Shown: in pieces, positions 1 to 13,700 of the stretch
How the letters are laid out: every line of letters starts with the position of its first letter
Numbering within the stretch: position 1 is the stretch's first letter
Source: Delphinapterus leucas
Taxonomy: Eukaryota > Chordata > Mammalia > Artiodactyla > Monodontidae
NCBI RefSeq assembly: GCF_002288925.2
Contig: NW_022098050.1
Span: 6,095,799 to 6,159,798, forward strand
Length of the DNA: 64,000 nucleotides
Reading direction: 5' to 3'
Made by a program: the position numbers and the translations under genes
The notes under the pieces: generated by a model
Told to the model about the DNA's origin: nothing
The model's input: only the letters and a program-made list of their open reading frames with translations
Database searches by the model: none

Positions 1-289
1 AGATTCTAGTTCTGTGATTCATCACATCTCTAGGTTGTTGAGTTAAGCACAGTAGAGATAGCTAATTGTACCAGCAGACAAAGTATGATACAGTTCAAAT
101 AAGGTATCTCAACTTTGCTCTCATGGTACCCTCTGCTCTGTGTTGTGTCAGCACCCCATTGCACTGTGGGGTGTTTTGGTTTTGGTTTTTTGCCTGTGTG
201 CTTTTTTCCTTCCCTAGACTAAGTTTCTCGTGGGCAGGGACTGGACATTGTCTATTTCTACATCCACGTCCCACACAGAGTTCTGCAGC

Positions 290-1120
290 CACCATTCTCT
301 TTCCATCTCTATAAATTTGACTATTCTAGGTACCTCATATAAGTGGAATCATACCGTATTTGTTTTTTTGTGACTGGCTTGTTTGACTTAACGTAACGAC
401 CATTTCATAGCATGTGTCAGAATTTCCTTTCTTTTAAAGGCTGAATAACATTCCTTTGAATGTATATACCACATTTTGTTTATCCATTTATTCATCAGTG
501 GACATTTGGGTCGCTTCCACCTTTTTGTGGGCGGTGGTGCACACGGCGTGGCCTGCGGGATCTTAGTTCCCGACCAGAGATCGAACCCGCTTCCCTTGCA
601 TTGGGAGCATGGAGTCTTAACCACTGGACCGCCAAGGAAGTCCCTGATTCCACCTTTTGGTGGAATTCAAAATTGTGAATAATGCTGCTCTGAACATGGG
701 TGTACAAATATCTCTTCAGGACCTTTCTTGCAGTTCTTTCGGGTGTTTTACCCAGAAGTGGAATTGCTGGATCATTTTATAGTTTTATTTTTAATTTTTT
801 TTAGGAACTGTTTTCTACAGTGGCTGCACCATTTTACATTTCCCACCAACAGTGTGCAAGGGTTCCAATTTCTTTGCACAGAACTTTTTCATTTTCATGA
901 GGTCCAGTATGTCTCTGTTCTTTCGTTGCCTGTGCATTTGGTGTCATATCCGATAAATCATTGTCAAATCCAGTGTCGTGAAGTTTTTGCTCTCTGTTTT
1001 AGGAGTTTCATAGTTTTAGCTCTTACATTCAAATCTTTGCTCTGTATTGAGTAAATTTTTGCGTATAGTGTTAGGGAAAAGTCCAACCTTATTCCTTTGC
1101 ATATGGATATCTAGTTTTTC
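290..1120 (-). mobile_element. Old LINE-1 (L1M type) fragment carrying a nested SINE
   Basis: Reads as the reverse complement of a LINE-1 3' half, with recognisable stretches such as AGTGGAATTGCTGGATCATT and TTGCATATGGATATCTAGTT. It is interrupted by a reverse SINE at 522-645, flanked by TTCCACCTTTT on both sides. Intronic. Confidence 0.75.
522..645 (-). mobile_element. CHR-type SINE, short form
   Basis: Reverse orientation: the plus strand ends in CCAAGGAAGTCCC and contains TCTTAGTTCCCGACCAGAGA. Target duplication TTCCACCTTTTTGTGG / TTCCACCTTTTGGTGG. It lies within an older LINE-1. Confidence 0.85.
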
Positions 1121-1139
1121 CAACTAATCTTAATATGTA

Positions 1140-1345
1140 TATTGTATTGAATGTTTACAAGTCTGAGCACTCTATATACATTGTCTCATATAATTCTCAC
1201 AACAGCTACATGAAGAATATGTTAACCTATTTACACATGAGGCACTTAATTGCTCAAAGTTACTTAGCTTATAAGCAGCAAAGCCTGCATTTGTATCCAG
1301 TTCAGTCTAAGTTAATCACTACTGTATTTTGCTATATTACCTACC
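1140..1345 (+). repeat. MIR-like ancient SINE (degenerate)
   Basis: TCATATAATTCTCACAACAG, a central block near ACACATGAGGCACTTAATT, and AAAGTTACTTAGC resemble the MIR core in order. It lies just 5' of the first exon in the window. Divergence is high. Confidence 0.5.
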
Positions 1346-1574
1346 TCTACGATACTTAGTGAGGGTTATTCCTTTATGACAACTCTTATGTGAAAGGGGT
1401 GGGGATATAAACACTGATACTGTAAACTAAAATTTATAAATTGAAAGTTAAGTGCTTTGGAAATAAATAGAAGTACAGGTGATTTGTTCACTAATCGTAT
1501 AGCATTTGTCTCAACATATTTTTACTATACTTTGAAGTTAGGTTAGCTCATTAATGATAACTTTTGGTTTCTAG

Positions 1575-1765
1575 AGCAATGTTGATCCCAGAGATGATGT
1601 ATTTGGATACCCTCAACAGTTTGAAGAGAAACCAGCATTAAGTAAAACAGAAGATAGGAAAGAGTACAATATTGGTGTTCTAAGACACCTTCAAGTCATC
1701 TTTGGTCATCTAGCTGCTTCTCGACTACAGTACTATGTGCCCAGAGGATTTTGGAAACAGTTCAG
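1575..1765 (+). CDS. USP9X: USP9X exon 1 of window (USP domain)
   Basis: Acceptor TTTCTAG precedes AGCAATGTT; donor CAG|GTAAAC follows. It encodes [14 protein letters not shown] through GFWKQF and ends two bases into an Arg codon (phase 2). It is the finger/palm part of the USP domain, just after the catalytic Cys box (not in the window). An isolated exon here has no long ORF because stops lie close on both sides in the introns. Confidence 0.92.
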
Positions 1766-4700
1766 GTAAACTATGGATGAATAGTAATTGGGATACTGCT
1801 TAAACCTTTATGACTATCTCATGACACTAACATTAAACTTCTAAAACCTATACTGGAAGGCACTTTTATGTTTAGTATTTAAGGAGTAGTAATAATCAAA
1901 CTTTACTTCGTAGTTAGGTTTGTTTTCTCATTGTCCCCAAAGGAGGTAGAAAGTGTCATAGTAAGAGGCAGCATTCTTTAGTCTCTTCAGATGTTAATAA
2001 TTTTTTATTTTGAAAGCTTCTAATATTTACATAAGTAGGGAGAAGAGTATGAACTCTTATGTATTCATCACTCAACTTCAACAGTTGTCAACTCATGGCC
2101 AGTCTTATTTAATCTACACTGCCATCTACTTTTTAGATTGTTTTGAAGCAGATACATAATTTCATCCATAAATGTGTCCGTGTGTATCTCCAACGTCTTT
2201 TTTTAACATGACCATGATACTATTACGTCTTATAAAAATTCCTTAATATCCTTGTCAATGTCTGATTTTACCCAATTACCTCATAACTTTTTTACTATAA
2301 ATTTTTTGAAATCATGATCCAAGTGAAGTCCATATGCTGCAGATGTTGACATGACTCTTTAGTCTCTTCTAATCTTTTTTCACCCTTGTAGTTATTTGTT
2401 GGGGAGAAAAAAAAAGGCAGTTAGCTCTGTAAATTTTCCCATCTGGATTTTATTGATGGGATCCTTGTGGTGTTTTCTGTTTTCCTCAGTCCCCTGTATG
2501 TCATATAAATAGGTAGTGAGAGCCAGAGGCTTGATCAAATTCAGGTGTGATTTTTCTTTTTTTTTGGAGCAGATAGACAAGGCTTGCTTCATAGGTGATA
2601 ACGATGACCTCAGTGAGAAGTACATAATGTCTGTCTGTCTCTGTCTTATAACAGCCATTGATCATCATTGCCTAAATGCAGCATTTCATGAGGATTACAA
2701 AATGGCAACATTCTAATTTTATCATTCTTTCATTTTTTAGCTAGAGGAGATCTATAAAGGAAAACTTCCCCATAGCAACTCTTTGGCTATTCTAATGTAC
2801 AATTTTATAGGAAAGGTGCGATAAATACGTTGGGTTTTGTTGTTGTTAATTTTTAAAAAATCTTCGATTATGTCTTGATCTTATTTCTCTGGCTTCATTT
2901 ATTTCATTTGTTTTTATCATCGCCTATCATGTCGTGCACTGTGCTAAAATACTGTAGCACAACCACATATCTGTACTGTGTATGAGAAGGCTATAATCCT
3001 TCATAGCATTGGGTTTTTTAAATACTACTTTTTTTTTTTTTTTTTTTCTGTTTTTTGGCCGCACTGCACGCTTGTGGGATCTTAGTTCCCCAACCAGGGA
3101 TTGAACCTGAGCCCTTTGCAGTGAAAGCACAGAGTCCTAACCACTGGACCACCAGGAGATTCCCGTAAATAATACTCCTTAGAATCCCTTCAAGGTGTCT
3201 CCCAGACAGCTGAGAGCAGGGGAAGCAAAGGGTCACCTGACACTGCCGCTCTTGTCCACCTTCCCTGCTTCGATCAGAGCAGCTCCCCTTTTGCCTACAA
3301 GGATACTACTTAGATTTCTTTTGAAACCACTGCTTTATAATACAATGACTCACCGTATAAATTCCTCTAACTAGGCCCCCTACTTAATCCATACTTATTG
3401 GCTTGCATGCACCACCCTCCTTCCCAGCTCTACTTTTGCTCTTTTGGTCCCATCACCTCTCAGCACCTCTCAGCACCTCTCATCTTCCTCTCTGACTATT
3501 CCCGTTCTCATTCTTTCTCTAGCTTGTCTCGTCTCTGCCATAAGGCTTTTAGCATTTCTGTTCTTCCTCTTCCAGATTACTCTCAAGCTTTTTGAGCTTT
3601 TGTCTTAAAATTTGTCATTCAGTTATAGTTATTGCTTATCTTATAATGCCCTTGCATTTTTGACTTCTCAATTAATTACTCCCTATGCTAGTGGAGCTCG
3701 CAGTTTGTCTAGACTAGCACTTTTGGATTATCCACACTTTAGACACATAATATACTCTATACATAGTATACCCTAGATATACATGTGGGTTACTTAACCA
3801 CATTTCCCACCCCCGATTTTTTATATTGAAGAATTTCAAACCAACAGAAAAGGTAAAGTAGTATAGTAATCACCTTTATGATATATACTCTTTACCCAGA
3901 TTTACCAATTGTTAACATTTTGCCATATTTGCTTATATGTATACTTGGGTTTTGGTTTTTGTTTGTTTTTTCTAAACGAGTTGATAGTTGCAAATATGAC
4001 ACTTTAACTCCCCTACATGCTTCAAAATGTATCCTCTAAGAATAAGGACATTTTCCTATGTAATGTTTAATACAATTATCACATGCATGAAATTTAACAT
4101 TTAGTAACACCTGATATTCAGCAATATGTATTTCCATTTCCCCAAAATATTCTTTCTTTTTTTTTTTTCCAATTCCAGACTGGTATCCTAGAAGGAATCA
4201 CAAGAATTTGGTTGTTACCTCTTTAGCCTTCTCTAAAATAATCTCCCTAACTTGTCATGACCTTTATGGTACTTCCTTGATTTGTATGATTATTTCCCCA
4301 TGATTAGATTCAGGTTAAACTTTTTGGCAAGAAAACTACATAGGTGATGTTATTATATGCTTCTCATTGCATTCAGAGGCACATGGTATCAGTTTATCTG
4401 ATTATTGGTGATGTTAGCTTTGATGCCTTGGTGTCTTAACAAATCTCTCCATTGTAAAATAGCTTTTAACAAGTGATATATTTGATTTCTAACTCACTAT
4501 ATGCAAATTTAACAGCTGAAATATAATTAGGGTGAGATTATTTGCTACATAGTAAAAGTGTTACAAAGGAATTTATTAAAAGACAGTTCCCCTTGCATAC
4601 TTAAAATAAATGTGTCATATCTGTTGCTTGAATGAATTCACTTATATTCTCAATGTATATTACGCTATAAATACAAAATTAGATGTCATAGTTTCCAGCA

Positions 4701-7700
4701 GTGCCTAGGTTTTATTAGTATCACTTCTCATTTTATCATTCACATAATTGATATTTTCTTTTCTCAGGATTGATTTACCTAATTTAAATCCTCAGATTAT
4801 TCAAAAGAGATGAACTGTAAAACAAGTCAAACCTTTCTCTTTTCGGTTGGAAAAGTCAATTTAATTAAGAGTAAATATTATCTTTGCACTGTATCTGTAA
4901 CCCAAAATTTAAGCAAAATGAAAGAAATGAAGTAGTAATTACCTGCGTAAGAGTGAGATCAGCCACCCAATTTTAACAGCGTCTTCAGTTGGATTCAAAA
5001 TGCATGCTTATACTATATTACCTACAGAAACCATCCTTCCTGGAGCTATACTGTCCATCCAGCCACACCAGTAGTTTCATGGTATTTTTTCCCCACTGAA
5101 GTACCACTTTTACTATGAATCTCACTTTCTTCCCCACAGCAATTGATACATAAATGGCATTTGTTTTTTTCTACTTCCTGTAGTTGAAGAATAAAATCTC
5201 AGTTTTTGTAGTGTCATTTGTGGTTGTATTGCTTTTTTCCTGAAAAATATATTGTATATATTGTTTTGGGAGTGTCGCACATTACATATTTTACTCCATT
5301 CATTTCTTAGGCTTTGGGGTGAGCCTGTTAATCTTCGTGAACAACATGATGCTTTAGAATTTTTTAATTCATTGGTGGATAGTTTAGATGAAGCTTTGAA
5401 AGCCTTAGGACACCCAGCTATGCTAAGTAAAGTTTTAGGAGGTTCCTTTGCTGATCAGAAGATTTGCCAAGGCTGCCCACATAGGTAAGTGCTAATTTCA
5501 TACTTAAAGTGTATGTTGTACTGTTTATTTTTACTATTAGTTATGTACAAAAGTGAAGTACGCTACCGATTACTAAATACCTGAGGCTGGATGAATTACA
5601 TATTGCGCTATACCTTACTACTGTGGGGGGGTTTTGTTTGTTTTCTCATTTTATTACAATGAAGTTTAAGAGTACAGAAAAGTCTCATGAACTTTATGGG
5701 TCTGTTTGTCTTTGTCAAATAATATTTGGTTCCTTTAACTCCACCTAAGCTCTTACTATTTCATACTCTTACGTGTTCTTATGTATGATCATGCCTAAGA
5801 AAATAAAATGGCATTTTGCATAGCTACAGGTATTACTTATGAACTTGCCCTTTATCTTAGAATTAAAATAGTTACAATATTGTAAATATGTTAAGTTTAG
5901 AAGATAACAGGCATGGAGCACCATTTCCTATACAAATGAAATACTGACTTTGAAAATAGCATTGATTACTGTCATTGTCTTTAAGGTATGTTTCCCACAC
6001 AAAATCTTTATAGCAAAAGTTGACTAAACAAATTGGGTTTTGGTTTTTTTTGGTTTTTGGTTTTCTTAAAGGGGAAGTTGATTAAGGGCTCTTATTGAAA
6101 ATAGTTAAATAACTATTAAAGTTCATTACTGATAGATACACGTTTATGCCTATTGTATGGAAGTTTTACTTTGGAACTTCTCTTGTATGTTGTCAATTAA
6201 TGTTGGTTTGAAATCCCTTCTCACCAGACAATCACAGTAGGATAGTATGTTCTGCAAGTCTAAACAGCATTATATACAGTCATAGGTTGTGTGTGTATGT
6301 GCTTTATTTTTGAACACAGGGAAAATGATTGAGGGAGTGCTAATACTATATGTAAATGCTAAACTACTCATTCTGGATAAGGCCATAAAATTGTTTGCAT
6401 AGACTGGGCAACTTTTTTTTTTTAATGTCTTCATTGGAGTATAATTGCTTTACAATGGTGTGTTAGTTTCTGCTGTATAACAAAGTAAATCAGCTATACG
6501 TATACATATATCCCCATATCCCCTCCCTCTTGCGTCTCCCTCCCACCCTCCCTATCCCACCCCCCTAGGTGGTCACAAAGCACCGAGCTGATCTCCCTGT
6601 GCTATGCGGCTGCTTCCCACTAGCTGTCTATTTTACGTTTGGTAGTGTATATATGTCCATGCCACTCTCGCTTCGTCCCAGCTTACCCTTCCCCCTCCCC
6701 GTGTCCTCAAGTCCATTCTGTATGCTGGAAGGTTACATAAAGGGTCCTGAGACAATCTGTTTTAGGGTGTTTATTTATCAAGAGCAGGGGTTAACAAACT
6801 ATGGACCATAGGTCAAATCCAGCCCTGCATCTGTTTTTGTAAAGTTTTATTGGAACATACCCACTCCTTTACTTACTGTCTGACCGCTTTCACTATAACA
6901 ACAGAGTTGAGTAGTTGCCGTAGGGACCTCATGGCCCCAAAAAGCCTGTAATATTTACTCTCTGGCCTTTTACAGAAAAACTTTGCTGACTTCTCAGCTT
7001 CAAATGTCGTAGTTTTTAACTGGAGTCATAAAATCTAATTTCTCTTTTCTCTTCTATGGGCTGTTCCCCAGTTATAGTAACAGTTTGCTTAATACTTCAT
7101 ATTCCATTCATGTCACTTATAAATGCCTTTATTTGTGTACCTTTTTCCCCTAACTAAATTGAAAAGCCCTAAATATGAGGGACTGTCTTAAACATTGACT
7201 ATCCCACAGGGCTTTAAACATGGTAGGCACTCAGTGTATTTGTTGAGTGAATGAATTTAATGGTTGAGAATGAATTCCTCACATCCCATGTTCTAAATGC
7301 ATGAATATGTCTCACCAGAAATCTGAACATTCCTTTGGTAGAAAATTGCCACAAGGTGGGATTGTGGCTCCTATTCAGATTGCTTATCCCGTATTCATTT
7401 GTGTGTTTAAACTTGTGCTTTAGTAAGGTTTCCATTACAGAAGAGGAGAAACATTTAAAAATTCAGCTCATTAATAGGTCTAAACAGATGATGGTGGAAG
7501 CAGCATGGTAAGACTATAAAGAGATTGAGCTGTGAAACCAGACAGACCTAGCTTGAAAACACCATTTCACCTAGTAATCTTGACCAAATTCACATTCTGA
7601 ATCCCACTTCCCTCATTTCTGACGTGGAGATGGTGATAGAGAAATATTTGTCATGAAGACAAAGCACCTGTTATATGTAGTGTGTAAACAACCTAATGTA

Positions 7701-10700
7701 TGCCCAGCAGAGGATAAGTGACCCATAAATGGTAACTCATTTATTGGTAACATTTTATGACTTAATGGGTTTTGTGTTATGTTATAAAAATTGCAAAAGT
7801 AGTTTTCATTGAGTCCATAACTAAATAAGATGTTTAGAAAACTAAGGAATAAATTCTCTGATCATTTCTTAAATAATATCTTTAGATACGAGTGTGAAGA
7901 ATCTTTTACGACTTTGAATGTAGACATTAGAAATCACCAAAATCTTCTTGATTCTTTGGAACAGTATGTCAAAGGAGATTTATTAGAAGGTGCAAATGCT
8001 TATCATTGTGAAAAATGCAATAAAAAGGTATGAATTGCCCAGTTTTGTTTAAAATAATTATGATTACATTTAATGGGTTTGGAAGAATGGTTGTTTTTGT
8101 TTGTTCTCAAAATTCACCCTCTTTATTCCCTACCCTGCTTTGTTATAGTGGTAACAGAGAGGTAGTTAAGATAACTGACTTAAAGGTCTGTCAGGTAAAG
8201 ATGATTGAGAGAAAGGTTTGTCAGGTAAAGGCAATTGAGAGAAAATAGTGCCAGAAGGGCTAGGGAAAACAGGTAAAGATAAGAGTGAATCACTTTAGAG
8301 GTCATAGTAGCTTAATATCAGTCTCTTGTCTGAGTTACACAGGCACTTTTCATCCATATTCAACCAACCTGCTCTTGAACTCCTCGAAGCTACAGAGCTC
8401 ATAGAGGAAAACACTTCTCCTCTCATGTCCAGAGTTGCTACCCAAGACCAAGAAGTTTGCTGAAGCCAAACCGTTAATTACTTTAGCCACAAAAGATTTC
8501 TTCTACCACCTGTGTTTTTTAAACCACTTGGATCAGGTTTTTAGACTCACTTGATTGGTTTTTGCCTGTGGGCATTTAACAGTTCTTTAGGAGAGACAAT
8601 TTACGCATACATATGGTAAATAATGTGTATCTTTCTGGGCTCCCAAGCCCTCTCACCTGTAAGTCACCTGTATTGTTTTGACGTTACATACCACTTAGAG
8701 AGGTGTTAAAATCTAGAGGTTGAGATCATGAGCTGTAAAGCCATACTCCCTGCCGCTCACAGCTCTAAGACTTGAGGCAAGTTATCTCTTACTACTCCTA
8801 ATTCTCATCCTTAAGTTTCAGGGTTGGGAGCGTTGGGAGGATTAAACATGTTACTACTTGGACAGCACTTAGCATCATATAACTTGGTACCTAATTGCCC
8901 AATAAATATTAGCTGCTACTATTATATTTCTGTAGTTTGCTCACAGCAAACTTCATTAAAATAACAGTAAATATCAAACAAGTAATAATGGTTAGATAGC
9001 ACTTCCAATATAGAAATCAGACAGCGAATAATGTCTATATCACTAATTTTTGCAAGTTGTAGCAAAAGGCATCAGCTACTTCGTATTAGTTTTAGTGAAC
9101 ATTTTAAAAATATCAACTGACAGAAATGCTCTGATTATGTTCATTATCATGTATTTGTTTATACTTAAAATTTCAGATTAATCCTGAGAATTTAATAGTA
9201 GTTTTAAATTTTGTGGGTTTTTTGCAGTGGATTATAAGAGAACATCTAGTAATTTGCTCTGTTCATTTTAGGTTGATACTGTAAAGCGCTTGCTTATTAA
9301 AAAATTACCTCCTGTTCTCGCTATCCAACTAAAACGATTCGACTATGACTGGGAAAGAGAATGTGCAATCAAGTTTAATGATTATTTTGAATTTCCTCGC
9401 GAACTGGACATGGAACCTTACACAGTTGCCGGTGTTGCAAAGCTGGAAGGAGATAACGTAAACCCAGAGAGTCAGTTGATACAACAGAATGAGCAGTCTG
9501 ACAGTGAGCCAGCAGGAAGCACGAAATACAGACTTGTGGGGGTGCTTGTACACAGTGGTCAGGCGAGCGGGGGACATTACTACTCTTACATCATTCAAAG
9601 GAACGGAGGAGATGGCGAGAGAAATCGCTGGTATAAATTTGATGATGGAGATGTAACTGAATGTAAAATGGATGACGATGAAGAAATGAAAAACCAGTGT
9701 TTTGGTGGAGAGTACATGGGAGAAGTATTTGATCACATGATGAAGCGCATGTCATACAGGCGCCAGAAAAGGTGGTGGAATGCTTATATACTTTTTTATG
9801 AACGATTGGACACAATAGACCAAGGCGATGAGTTGATAAGGTATATATCAGAGCTTGCTATCACCACAAGACCACATCAGATCATTATGCCATCAGCCAT
9901 TGAGAGAAGTGTGCGGAAACAGAATGTCCAGTTCATGCATAACCGAATGCAGTACAGTATGGAATATTTTCAGTTTATGAAAAAACTGCTTACGTGTAAT
10001 GGTGTTTACTTAAATCCTCCTCCAGGTAAGTATCAAGAATTTAGCTTCTTAGTAAGAAAGCATACCTCTTCTTTTACTTGCAGGGTTTCTTAGCAGGCAT
10101 CAACATGTTTGTTTTCTTTCTTTTTGGTTGTTCTAAAGTCATGTTTCAGATGACTGTTACCTTTGAGTGGTATATATTGTCTTGCCATTTAGAGACAGAG
10201 GAGCTTTTGTTTGCTACAACAGTTTGGTTTTTTTACTCAAGCATTAGTTGAAGGGTGCTTTACTGAACTACTAAGAATTATTTCATAAGTAGCCCAGGGG
10301 TTTTAACATAGTACTTGGAAAATTGTTGATAATGCAGATTTGTTTTTTGAAAATGAAAATGGAGTTTGAGCACAGAAATTTGTTTGACTATTTTTTAATC
10401 TACATTTTATTTTTAGGGCAAGATCACCTGTTGCCTGAAGCAGAAGAAATCACTATGATTAGTATTCAACTTGCCGCTAGGTTCCTCTTTACCACAGGAT
10501 TTCACACCAAGAAAGTAGTCCGTGGCTCTGCCAGTGATTGGTATCATTGCTTTGAACTTTCATTCCTATTATTACTGGCATTTAGTTTGGTTCTTTAATA
10601 TACTGCTTTATTTTTTCCAAGACATGATAATCTCATTTCAGATTTGGAATGCAGAATTTTAAAAATCTTGGTAGCGATAGTGAGAGAAATCATATTTAAA

Positions 10701-13700
10701 TAATTACTGAGTGGTGGGATGAATTGGGAGATTGGGATTGACATATATACATTAATATGTATAAAATAGATAACTAATAAGAACCTGTATAAAAAATAAA
10801 TTTAAAAACTAATTACTGAGATTAAATACCACCTTTTATTATTCAGAAGTTGGCTTCTGCTTCTGTTACCTTGTATCATATCTTTGACATCTCTGTACAA
10901 AACATTACAGGATGATACTTAAAAGTCTAAGCTATCTAATCACAAAAGTATTAACATTTTAGCTTCCCTAGATTAAATTCAGCCATAGATTAAAAAGGTA
11001 GAAACTTAAAATGAGTTTAAGTTTCTAATTGTATAAATTTAGAGGCCATTATAATACCTCGATTTAACAGTATTTACTTACTATTCTAGTAGTAAGATGT
11101 TAAGGGAATGGGGATTATTGTTTTGTCATTGAACCTAGGAAGAGTTTGGTCATGGATTTGTAGAGGACTGTATAAGTTTTCATCTATTTATTTTGTCACT
11201 CTGTGAGAATAGACCAAGTCATAGTATTTATCTTTTTAATATTAGTACTAGAAGCTACCATTGCTGGTTCTCTCCCTCCAGTAGTAAAAGAAGTTCTTTG
11301 ATTTTTTTTTTTTTTGGTTTGGTTCCTAGAGACCCATCCCTATACTATAGGAAACATGTTACTGAATCGATATTCATAGATTTTTGTTTGGTTTTGTCTT
11401 AGGTATGATGCATTATGTATTCTCCTTCGTCACAGCAAGAATGTACGTTTTTGGTTTGCTCACAATGTCCTTTTTAATGTTTCAAATCGCTTCTCTGAAT
11501 ACCTTCTGGAGTGCCCTAGTGCAGAAGTGAGAGGTGCATTTGCAAAACTTATAGTTTTTATTGCACATTTTTCCTTGCAAGATGGGCCATGTCCTTCACC
11601 TTTTGCATCTCCAGGACCTTCTAGTCAGGTAATTGCCCAGTTAACAGAAATAAGTTCTGTTTCCTGGAAGTTGAAGTCACAAATATATGTGCATCTGTTT
11701 GATATATTTACCTAACAAACGTGCATGAGCACGTAATAACCAGATAGTCCGATAACTCAATGTTTATATGAGTTCCATTAAAAGTACTTCCCAGCAGTGA
11801 ATAGTGACTATTGGCTCTTTAAAACATAGTGGAATTTTCTGTTAATTCAGTTACATTCAGTGGCTTAGTTATACACTTAACTGTTACATAAATTGTATAT
11901 AAATTTAAATGGACTTCCATTTGTTAAAGCTTAGAACAGTATGAAGCCTCTATAATGAAATCTACATTGGATCTTCATCCCCTTTCCTAAAAAAAAACCC
12001 TTTTTAATCATTTCTTGTGTGATCAGTCCTTCCAGAAATTTCTGCCTATATTTAACATGTATATGTGCATGTCCGTTTTTCATGCAAAGAGAATTATATC
12101 GTACCTGCACCTTGTTGCTGAAAAACAACCAATGTTTTATCCTTTACAGGCTTATGACAACTTAAGCCTGAGTGATCACTTACTAAGAGCAGTACTAAAT
12201 CTACTGAGAAGAGAAGTTTCAGAGCATGGGCGTCATTTACAGCAGTATTTCAACCTGTTTGTAATGTATGCCAATTTAGGTAAGAATTTAAGTTTTCATA
12301 ATTCTCTTTTAATGTATTAAGTAATGAGGTCATGTAAGTCACATGATGAAATATAACCTGGTCTAAAATAGAAACAGTGTTCCATAAAACCTATTGTGAA
12401 TTTTATTTGAAACTTTTTTTTTTTACACTGCACTTTTCACCTTGTACTTTATCATTATTTATGCATGTGTCTTATCTCTGCACCAGACACAGGTCAAAAT
12501 CTGTATCTTAATCATATTTTTATCTCCTAAAGTAGTGGTGCTAGACCTTTTTTTTTCTTAAATACTGATGCCTAGGCCCCATCCCAAACCAACTGAATAA
12601 GAATTCTCAGAGCTAACACAAGGAATCCACATTTTCAGAAGGTCCCAGATGGATGTGTAATACTCACCAAGTTTGGGTAAAGGACTTAGTCTGTACGTAA
12701 GTTTTTGTTGACGTAAACTAAATTAAAATCGGGGATAATATAAATATTCACTTAAATTACCTGTTATTTATGTTAAGTTCTAAACCCAAACATCCCTGTC
12801 ATTCCAGGTTTTTTGTGCATGAACTTACCAATCGCCAGTTGATCCATGGCCCTTTTAACATAAGCAACATTCTACTTTGCGTTTGTCGTCTTTTCCCTTA
12901 CCTTCCCATACTGGAGATGCTTGCATATTTGTAGTTGAAAAGAATATTTACGCAAACAAGCATAAGGGGAATCTGTATTTCACACTTAGAAATGCCAAAT
13001 CTTAGGTATTTATAAAAATCTCACTCTGTTCAACTCCCTTTTTAGGTATTCCCTGTTCAGAAAACATGCATCGTTGGTCCATAATCTAATCTAACTAAAA
13101 TTTCCCTGCTAAAAGCAAATATGGGTCTATAAACTTTAATACGAAATCCTTAGGACCAGATAGATATGCTTTGTGGTTCAGACTGTTTGGTTTTAAGAAA
13201 GGTAAAATAGCCCATATGCCCTGAATTACATAACATCCCTAGAGCAGGGTCTGAAACAGCACTTTGTAATCATACACGTGAATATTCACACTGAGAGGGG
13301 ATGATTGAAGACTGTGCATAGCCTCTTGTCAGTTCAGGCCAGATTTTCACAGCAAGTTTATGAATGAACTTTGTTTATATTGATGTTAAGAGCTGTTTGA
13401 ATCTCAGGATTTCAGATAAGGGATTTGTGGATGGACCTGTATTTATTATACTTCTTGGAACATGGCAATAAATAAGACACCTATTTTCTAATGGAGTATA
13501 GAAGCAAATTAAAAGGTACTTGCCATAAAATATGTTTGTGGCTATAATGGGGAAAATACAAAGTGCTAGGGAAGTACATCATAGGGGGAGTGTGGGGGAC
13601 TTAGTGGGGAAGATGTGGGAATTGGTCGGTTGAGTTTTTCCATCCAGAGTGAACAGCAGGTGCAGAGACTTGGAATAAACTCAGCATGGCTCATTGGAGG

